From NCBI RefSeq assembly GCF_029873635.1, contig NC_080423.1:102176991-102240990 (forward strand): 64,000 bases of DNA, written 5' to 3'. Source of the stretch: Malania oleifera (Eukaryota > Streptophyta > Magnoliopsida > Santalales > Ximeniaceae). The stretch's first letter is position 1; each line of letters opens with the position of its first letter. Below, piece after piece: positions 61,101-64,000 of this stretch. The position numbers and the translations under genes are program-made. The notes below the pieces were generated by a model. That model was not told the origin of the DNA. It did no database searches and saw only the letters and a list, made by a program, of their open reading frames with translations.

Positions 61101-61871
61101 GCTCCATCTCTCATACATTATTGTGTGGGAATGATTTAAGAAGTTGCTTTCAAAATCTAAGGATGAAGTCTAAACATTCCTTTGAAATTCATTGAACGAT
61201 TTGCATTCTTGTTTGTTTGTGTTTTATGTTATTATAGGTGTTAAATCTCAAATTGAAACCATATTTATTTTTGTTAATATGTTTATTTCCTTTCTTTCCT
61301 CATTTTATTATTGAAAGATGACTAGCTGCCAGCTAGAATAAAGAATTTAATATCTTCTCATGATGCACAATGAACATTTACAACTTTGCTGGATATGTCA
61401 GGAATTGGCACATAGGCAACAATTCTATTTCTGGAAGAACTATAGAAACAACAGGTTGAAGCATATTTTACCGAGGCCCCTTCCTGAGGCTGCTGCTGCA
61501 CCCCCAGCTTCAGTTCCACCTGCACCACCCATGCCACCTGCTACAATTGCTGTCACTGCTACTCCTGCCACTGTGGCCACCCCTGCTTCTGCTCCAGTCA
61601 TTCCTCCCATGCAATTTGCCATTCCTGCTGGATCAACACTAGCAAAGAATGACATGAGGAGTAGTAGTATTGATCGAAGAAAGAGAAAGTATGCTATATA
61701 TTTTCTGTTCAGTTTCACAGTTATACAAGCAATTTTTTTGTACATGCTTTTTTTAAGAAAAAATTTTTGCTTTCTTGGAAAACCATAATTTTCTTGATTT
61801 ATTAAATGCAAAGACTATTCAAACAACTGTTCTTTATGTACATATTTTGTTGTTGCAGGAAAGAAGTATGA
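35818..61871 (+). CDS. MED31: Mediator complex subunit MED31 (SOH1), six coding exons
   Basis: MED31 is a small conserved subunit of the Mediator middle module, which links transcription factors to RNA polymerase II in the nucleus. Joining exons 35818-35864, 50607-50704, 57385-57481, 57629-57707, 61402-61688 and 61859-61871 gives 621 nt with no stop, encoding 206 aa (plant MED31 is about 200 aa). All introns are GT-AG and phases match. Residues 21-125 are the SOH1/Med31 fold, with [45 protein letters not shown] and YPHCLFFL. The tail (about 136-180) is Pro/Ala-rich and ends in basic DRRKRKKEV. The start at 35818 gives MTSNKESGE, similar to other plant MED31 starts; an in-frame ATG at 35800 would add six residues. 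Introns 1, 2 and 4 are large and full of transposons. Confidence 0.95.
36912..38090. repeat. Imperfect direct repeats in the element H flank
   Basis: Three units share TGAAGCTTCTAAAAAGCACT (37053, 37580, 37723). Unit 1 runs about 36912-37440, unit 2 about 37441-37720 and unit 3 about 37721-38090; unit 2 lacks the purine-rich part. A poly-G run is at 37337-37351 and a (GA)n run at 37413-37440. Confidence 0.75.
38780..39770 (-). pseudogene. gag-like pseudogene of element H
   Basis: In reverse, the frames near 39480-39740 contain [38 protein letters not shown] and [15 protein letters not shown], the central pattern of Ty3/gypsy gag. Further on, KCQGFWALSY followed by [12 protein letters not shown] (about 38930-39030) corresponds to a worn zinc knuckle of the [10 protein letters not shown] type. 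Frameshifts and stops are frequent. Traces of a protease-like region may continue to about 38480. Confidence 0.6.
41280..42420 (+). mobile_element. Possible L1-type LINE remnant
   Basis: A broken plus-strand frame at about 41700-41790 reads [20 protein letters not shown], resembling the zinc-finger/RT-tail region of plant L1 elements (KVKSFIWLV..RVNT). A (TA)n run at 41827-41856 interrupts it. The rest is too degenerate to assign. Confidence 0.3.
42086..42340. repeat. Tandem duplication, about 130 bp
   Basis: ATTATTTGGCTTTACATTG...GCATCTGGATGT...TTTTGATTATAGTTTCTTC occurs twice (about 42095-42205 and 42226-42330). Copies differ by scattered substitutions and a short indel. Confidence 0.8.
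42556..43155 (+). pseudogene. Unidentified open frame with one stop, in MED31 intron 1
   Basis: One frame runs from 42556 to 43155 with a single TGA at 42814. The first part is polar ([20 protein letters not shown]); the second is basic then Cys-containing ([30 protein letters not shown]) and acidic at the end. I do not recognise it. It lies between L1-like and Tat-like debris, so it may be a LINE ORF1 fragment. There is no evidence that it is expressed. Confidence 0.35.
43840..44340 (-). repeat. Possible Tat/Ogre-type gypsy untranslated fragment
   Basis: AATGGAGTTGCCACC near 43920 and GGTTTGGGAGCCTGGTTATG near 44018, followed by GGAAGATGTTAGGCACCTC, resemble a conserved non-coding stretch next to the LTRs of Tat/Ogre elements (the reverse of GGTGGCGACTCC). 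No coding part is present. Confidence 0.35.
44341..46560. other. MED31 intron 1, no feature recognised
   Basis: AT-rich with short AATAATAG/GATGATG repeats (44440-44640), and a T-rich stretch and GA-rich patch near 45240-45360. Open frames at 45541-45920 overlap in two frames and resemble nothing known. A poly-G run occurs at 46354-46368. Confidence 0.5.
46565..47645. mobile_element. Possible non-autonomous DNA transposon with a nested TRIM
   Basis: The left end GGGCTGCAAATGAGCCAAGCC (46571) resembles the ends of a common plant repeat with inverted GAGCC-rich termini. Near 47620-47645, CCTTGGCTCAACTTGATTG is an imperfect inverse of it. Between them are many GAGCTNAGCTTGAG and inverse motifs. 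The TRIM at 47012-47312 interrupts it. No transposase is present, and no target duplication could be fixed. Confidence 0.4.
47012..47312 (-). mobile_element. TRIM: 301-bp miniature LTR retrotransposon in MED31 intron 1
   Basis: Two 73-bp direct repeats, 47012-47084 and 47240-47312, both begin TGTTAGATTAC and end CTTTAACA. The flanking 5-bp duplication ACTAA is perfect (47007-47011 and 47313-47317). Next to the right repeat, in reverse, is CGATATCAGAGC (47228-47239), a slightly changed methionine-tRNA PBS. Next to the left repeat, in reverse, is a GTGGGGGAG polypurine tract (about 47085-47093). The internal 155 bp are non-coding. These are all the parts of a terminal-repeat retrotransposon in miniature on the minus strand. 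Confidence 0.9.
48350..49640 (+). mobile_element. Degenerate L1-type LINE 3' region
   Basis: Broken plus-strand frames at 48550-48720 read [12 protein letters not shown], then [20 protein letters not shown] and SMVGET, a pattern found after the RT domain of plant L1 elements. The 3' part ends with TTTGGGGCCTTTTTTTGTGA (about 49578), a phrase typical of L1 3' UTRs. A poly-G run (48518-48531) and many stops show it is dead. The 5' limit is uncertain. Confidence 0.45.
49724..50252. mobile_element. MITE-like element with inverted ends
   Basis: The left end AGGATAAATTATACAGTTAC then CTTAAGTTT (49725-49756) pairs imperfectly with the inverse of the right end (AAACTTTAGGTACG..TATTTATCCT, 50219-50250). 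Subterminal CTTAAACTTGCAA (about 49807) and TTGCAAGTTTAAGGAGTTAA (about 50157) are also inverse copies. It is about 530 bp, non-coding, in MED31 intron 1 shortly before exon 2. The target duplication is unclear. Confidence 0.5.
50607..50704 (+). CDS. MED31: MED31 coding exon 2
   Basis: Acceptor TTTGCAG. It encodes [15 protein letters not shown] onward to NPTYIH, the start of the conserved domain. It ends one base into a Tyr codon with donor GTATGT. Intron 2 is 6,680 bp. Confidence 0.95.
50880..52700. other. MED31 intron 2, left part: no feature recognised
   Basis: AT-rich intron sequence. A (TA)n run lies at 52145-52166. No coding frame resembles a known protein. Confidence 0.5.
52730..53725 (+). 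pseudogene. Gypsy RNase H-integrase fragment in MED31 intron 2
   Basis: Plus-strand frames give [20 protein letters not shown] and [12 protein letters not shown] (RNase H, about 52748-52856), [20 protein letters not shown] with [10 protein letters not shown] (about 52911-53000), then [14 protein letters not shown] (start of the integrase zinc domain, about 53225-53265). The integrase core is frameshifted but its DGQTE-type end is visible near 53690-53705. It lacks the LTR and RT upstream. The downstream part of the same element is at 55705-56480, separated by LINE sequence. Confidence 0.75.
53686..53780. repeat. 38-bp inverted repeat at the gypsy-LINE junction
   Basis: Arm 1 is 53686-53723 and arm 2 is 53743-53780. 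They are inverse copies with two mismatches, around a 19-bp loop. Arm 1 belongs to the gypsy integrase frame, so arm 2 is an inverted duplicate of it. Confidence 0.9.
53781..54770 (+). mobile_element. RTE-type LINE, reverse transcriptase part
   Basis: Plus-strand frames show [40 protein letters not shown], then [12 protein letters not shown], the catalytic box MLFVDDIVL (about 54190-54216), KFQYLGSIM, and [11 protein letters not shown] with KVAEMRML. These are RT motifs of plant non-LTR retrotransposons of the RTE group. Stops and frameshifts occur near 54030, 54135, 54394 and 54652. The 5' half (endonuclease) is missing. It lies within the gypsy integrase fragment, in the same orientation as MED31, and continues at 55455 after a 0.7-kb insertion. 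Confidence 0.8.
54771..55455. other. 0.7-kb insertion splitting the LINE, with repeated GGCTTCGTCGAG motifs
   Basis: It separates two parts of the LINE frame. The left half is AT-rich (54800-54950). The centre (55060-55205) has about seven copies of AGGCTTCGTCGAG or near variants. The right part has GATGCATACGCCTT-type repeats (55290-55375). No coding region or class was recognised, and ends and target duplication were not resolved. Confidence 0.45.
55455..55699 (+). mobile_element. RTE-type LINE, 3' end
   Basis: Frame [20 protein letters not shown] then [19 protein letters not shown] and YIADPT ends at a TAG near 55661, followed by GGGACCTAAGGCTTGGTTTG and a short (TTG)n tail (about 55684-55700). 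The closing ADPT and the TTG tail are typical of plant RTE elements. A second copy of this end is in intron 4. Confidence 0.8.
55705..56480 (+). pseudogene. Gypsy integrase end and chromodomain-like fragment
   Basis: [20 protein letters not shown] and [13 protein letters not shown] (about 55719-55820) continue the integrase interrupted at 53725. After frameshifts come [14 protein letters not shown] (about 56003) and a chromodomain-like [16 protein letters not shown] (about 56251). A 71-bp tandem duplication (56272-56414) repeats the WIREEEFMK region. Stops and shifts show that the element is dead. Confidence 0.7.
56272..56414. repeat. 71-bp tandem duplication
   Basis: TTGGTAAAATGGGCTGGGCTGACATG...GAAGATT is followed at a 71-bp step by a near-identical copy (TTAGTAAAATGGGCTGGGCAGACATG...). 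It lies inside the chromodomain-like part of the gypsy fragment. Confidence 0.9.
56481..57022 (+). repeat. Probable 3' LTR of the intron 2 gypsy fragment
   Basis: After a purine-rich TAAGAGTGGGGAA comes TGATGCAATTCATC (56482). A possible end is TTCTACACCTATTGCA near 57022. Position after the chromodomain and the TG...CA ends fit an LTR. No 5' partner remains in the intron, so this is tentative. Confidence 0.4.
57385..57481 (+). CDS. MED31: MED31 coding exon 3
   Basis: Acceptor AAATCAG. It encodes [20 protein letters not shown] and [11 protein letters not shown], the core of the Med31 fold. The donor GTGAGC splits a Met codon. Intron 3 is 147 bp. Confidence 0.95.
57629..57707 (+). CDS. MED31: MED31 coding exon 4
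   Basis: Acceptor ATTTTAG. It encodes [20 protein letters not shown] then AHPGNK and ends in phase 0 with donor GTTTGT. Intron 4 is 3,694 bp. Confidence 0.95.
57885..58262 (+). mobile_element. 5'-truncated RTE-type LINE fragment in MED31 intron 4
   Basis: Plus-strand frames read [39 protein letters not shown] and, after a stop, [31 protein letters not shown] and IHIVDPT. This is the same C-terminal region as the intron 2 LINE (53781-55699) but a separate, shorter copy. It ends near 58262 at a TAG; no clear TTG tail follows. Confidence 0.75.
58270..59795. other. MED31 intron 4, no feature recognised
   Basis: T-rich sequence with GAGAGAGAGCGCGC (58424) and a related GAGAGAACGAGAGTG block at 58484, each followed by TTTATTTATAAT, a weak local duplication. 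No coding frame of interest. Confidence 0.5.
59797..60228. repeat. Two-unit tandem duplication, about 214 bp each
   Basis: CTCACTATATAAA...CCAAAGTACAAAACTAATA...TAAGTAGAAATGTATTTTA...GCGAGAATTTTCAAG...AGAAGACTT occurs at about 59797-60013 and again at about 60014-60228, with scattered differences. It lies in MED31 intron 4. Confidence 0.85.
61402..61688 (+). CDS. MED31: MED31 coding exon 5
   Basis: Acceptor ATGTCAG. It encodes [20 protein letters not shown] (the end of the conserved domain), HILPRPLPE, then the Pro/Ala-rich tail and DRRKR. The donor is GTATGC. Intron 5 is 170 bp. Confidence 0.95.
61859..61871 (+). CDS. MED31: MED31 coding exon 6 with stop
   Basis: Acceptor GTTGCAG. The 13-nt terminal coding exon completes a Lys codon and adds KEV and TGA (61869-61871). 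The tiny coding part is supported by phase continuity and the basic C-terminus common in plant MED31. Confidence 0.75.
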
Positions 61872-62060
61872 TACCACCTTTCATCTATGAAAGAAGTAAT
61901 ATATGTAATACATGACCAGAGGTATTGTCTATATTCCATTGCCTCTTCATCTTTGTCTACGCCGTTGAAATGTGGTTCGCAATAATCTTTTCATCAATAG
62001 TTTTGAAACTGTAACAACGAAACTATTCAGACTAAATTAGCACCCCCATTTATTTTCTAA
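61872..62060 (+). other. Probable MED31 3' UTR
   Basis: Sequence directly after the stop codon. AATAATC near 61981 could act as a weak polyadenylation signal. The true end cannot be placed. Confidence 0.4.
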
Positions 62061-63384
62061 TGTTATGAAATATCCTCAGTTTCTGCATCTCTCTAGTTTG
62101 TAGGGTAATTGTCAAGTATTTCATGTTTATTTATTTATTAGGACATGTGCCTAGTTTGATATTTGGCTAGTATTTAACTTAGTAAATTAGTGTTTAAAAA
62201 AATGTAAACAAATAGAGTGTATTTCTTGTTCAATATTAAATTATTAATTCTTTGATGATGAATAATACAAAGATAGATTAGAATGCTTACATGTGGCGGT
62301 TGAGTATTTTTGTAAAACGTTGGCCTTATATTTTGTTTGAGAGGTCTGGCCATATGGATTGGTTCATATTATTGTGACTAATAAAAAGTAAAAAGCCAAT
62401 GGAAGAACGGTGGCTCGAGGGAGACTGGAAGCATGGTCCCGGCATCTTCTCTCTGCAAGACTTTTTCCTTTGAAACCCCTTATCCCCTGAAGCCTCTTAC
62501 TAAGCCACCTCGTTGCACCATCAGACCCTCAAAGTGATTGTCGTCGTAGACTCTATTTTCTCCCTCACGACTTGAGTTGTTGCCAAACCCTTTGGACCTG
62601 CAGAATCAATCTTTTTTCATCAAAATCCTCATTTTTACTAGCCGAGTGTCTTTTTAATCATCAGAAGCAGGCTTACAACTACAGCAGAATCTTGTTTTCA
62701 AAACCTAAATGACATTAGCAGTCTTCAAAACCTCATCATCTTTATTCCCATTCCAATCACCAAAAGTTTCTAGTCATCAAAACCTAAATTTATACTCACA
62801 TGTCTACCTTCGTCGTCCACCAGTGACCTTTGCCATAGTGTAAACAACCATTATCATTCTTTAGTTCACTCTTTGAATTTACACCCTTTTCTTCTCTTTG
62901 CTAACCAGAATATCACCATGTCTTCTTCAGTTATGATAGATAGAAAAGTTCTCTCTTTTGAAAGGATTCCTTTGACGCGAACTCTAAGAATTTTGGAGCA
63001 TGCGGGGAATAAGCTCACTATGTACTGCTGGATAATGAGATCCATTGGACCCAAGAAATATTCTCGGAATTTCGGACGCAAGATACCGAATTTCCTTGGA
63101 TAAAGAAGAAGAATTTTTAGGAGTTTTGTTGATTATTTGATTTGTGTCCAACATTTTTGGATGGATGATCATTGTCTAGAAATTCTTATATTGATTTTCT
63201 TTGAGAATCCCAGAGGGTTAGGAAGCATAAGGTTGGTAGACCTTTTGTAACTTGTTGAAAGGAGATAAGGTAAAAGAAAGGAGAATAATAAAAAAGTTCT
63301 GGGTTGATCGTACAGGAAGGGTGGTTTTGAAGACATAGTGAAGCTAGAAGGAAATAGTCTTGTGTATAGATGGTCTTAAATTTT
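62061..63384. other. Downstream intergenic, no gene recognised
   Basis: AT-rich, with a pyrimidine-rich stretch at 62440-62600. An open frame at 62873-63103 resembles no family I know, and the opposite strand is equally open there. Confidence 0.45.
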
Positions 63385-64000
63385 GATGAAATTATCGAAA
63401 TTTCTATCGAAATTTCCGATTTCCGTCACCCTCAAAATCAAAATGGCAGTCGATTTCCGTCTTGCATAATTTCAATTGAAATCTCAACGAATCATCCAAA
63501 ATTTATCGAAATCTCGAAATTTTAGTGAAAATCATCAAAATTTTGACTATAAGATTAAATTTCATCAGAATTCAAATAAGAAATCTAGGAGTGAAGTGAA
63601 ATTTCTATCTTAATTTATTTTATCGAAACAAAAGTTTATTACAAGTGCTTTTGAAATTATATGAAAAAATAAACTTACAGTAACATTTTATTTAACCATT
63701 CATGTCTAAATTATCATTATTTGTATAATAAATAATATTTAAATGATTTATGAATTTCATTTGTAATAATTGAATATGTTTAATGTACATTTTCTTACAA
63801 ATATGTTTGATACACATACTATTTTACAATTTTTCCATCTCATACAAAACCTAGATGTATTTAATTTGTTATATATTAGTCCTAAAATTTATATTATTAT
63901 GTTTTTTAACCATTTCTAAAGTTTCACAAAGAATTCCATGTTTTACTACTAATTTCTGTTATTTTTTCAAATCGAAATCGAAATTTCCGTCAAAATTTTC
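63385..64000. repeat. Short-motif repeat with ATCGAAATTTC-type words
   Basis: TATCGAAATTTC, CGAAATTTCCG, ATTTCCGTC and their inverses cluster at 63394-63545 and return at 63968-64000, bracketing a plain AT-rich stretch. This suggests a repeat with similar ends that continues past the window, class unknown. Confidence 0.4.

Noticed and set aside
62866..63172. Open frames on both strands downstream of MED31
   Set aside because: There is no similarity to a known family, no intron-exon logic, and equal openness on both strands.
1..64000. tRNA, rRNA or snRNA genes
   Set aside because: No cloverleaf with internal A and B boxes, and no rRNA or snRNA core sequence was noticed. The GGTATCAGAGC words are retrotransposon primer-binding sites, not tRNA genes.

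Overview
The window is nuclear DNA from a flowering plant, most likely a eudicot. It is AT-rich and packed with transposable elements. It carries one convincing host gene with GT-AG introns, the Mediator subunit MED31/SOH1, and a fragment of plastid DNA from the end of rbcL. Nothing here is prokaryotic.

Region 1 (1 to about 25.7 kb) is a nested stack of long-LTR Ty3/gypsy elements that can be taken apart by their 5-bp target duplications. The oldest layer is LTR E (minus strand, right end 25715). E was invaded by element B (minus strand, ending at 9544), by solo LTR D (10338-13221, TSD TCACT) and by solo LTR G (13677-25633, TSD CCCTA/CTCTA). G was in turn invaded by element A (14604-22472, TSD TTCTA) and by solo LTR F (22898-25131, TSD GTATC). 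The 3' LTR of B was invaded by element C, of which only the last 1206 bp are in view. A and B have degenerate gag-pol of the chromodomain (Tekay/Del-like) type with many stops and frameshifts. Four of the LTRs share an unusual promoter module: an array of the palindrome TCGTCGACGA at 20-25-bp steps or multiples of that, just upstream of a TATA box.

Region 2 (25.7 to 35.1 kb) is intergenic. It holds a nuclear plastid insertion (end of rbcL plus following spacer, 26303 to about 29333) that was split by another solo LTR (26499-29159, TSD CAATG), then AT-rich sequence and one dispersed repeat-like block.

Region 3 (35.3 to 62.0 kb) is MED31 on the plus strand. Six coding exons (621 nt including stop, 206 aa) are spread over 26 kb. 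Intron 1 is 14.7 kb, intron 2 is 6.7 kb and intron 4 is 3.7 kb. The introns have absorbed a gag-only gypsy remnant, L1-type and RTE-type LINE fragments, another gypsy pol fragment, a complete 301-bp TRIM with TSD ACTAA, a MITE-like element and several tandem duplications. The spliced frame is intact, so the gene is probably functional despite this load.

Region 4 (62.0 to 64.0 kb) is downstream of MED31 and shows no gene I recognise, only a short-motif repeat at the right edge.
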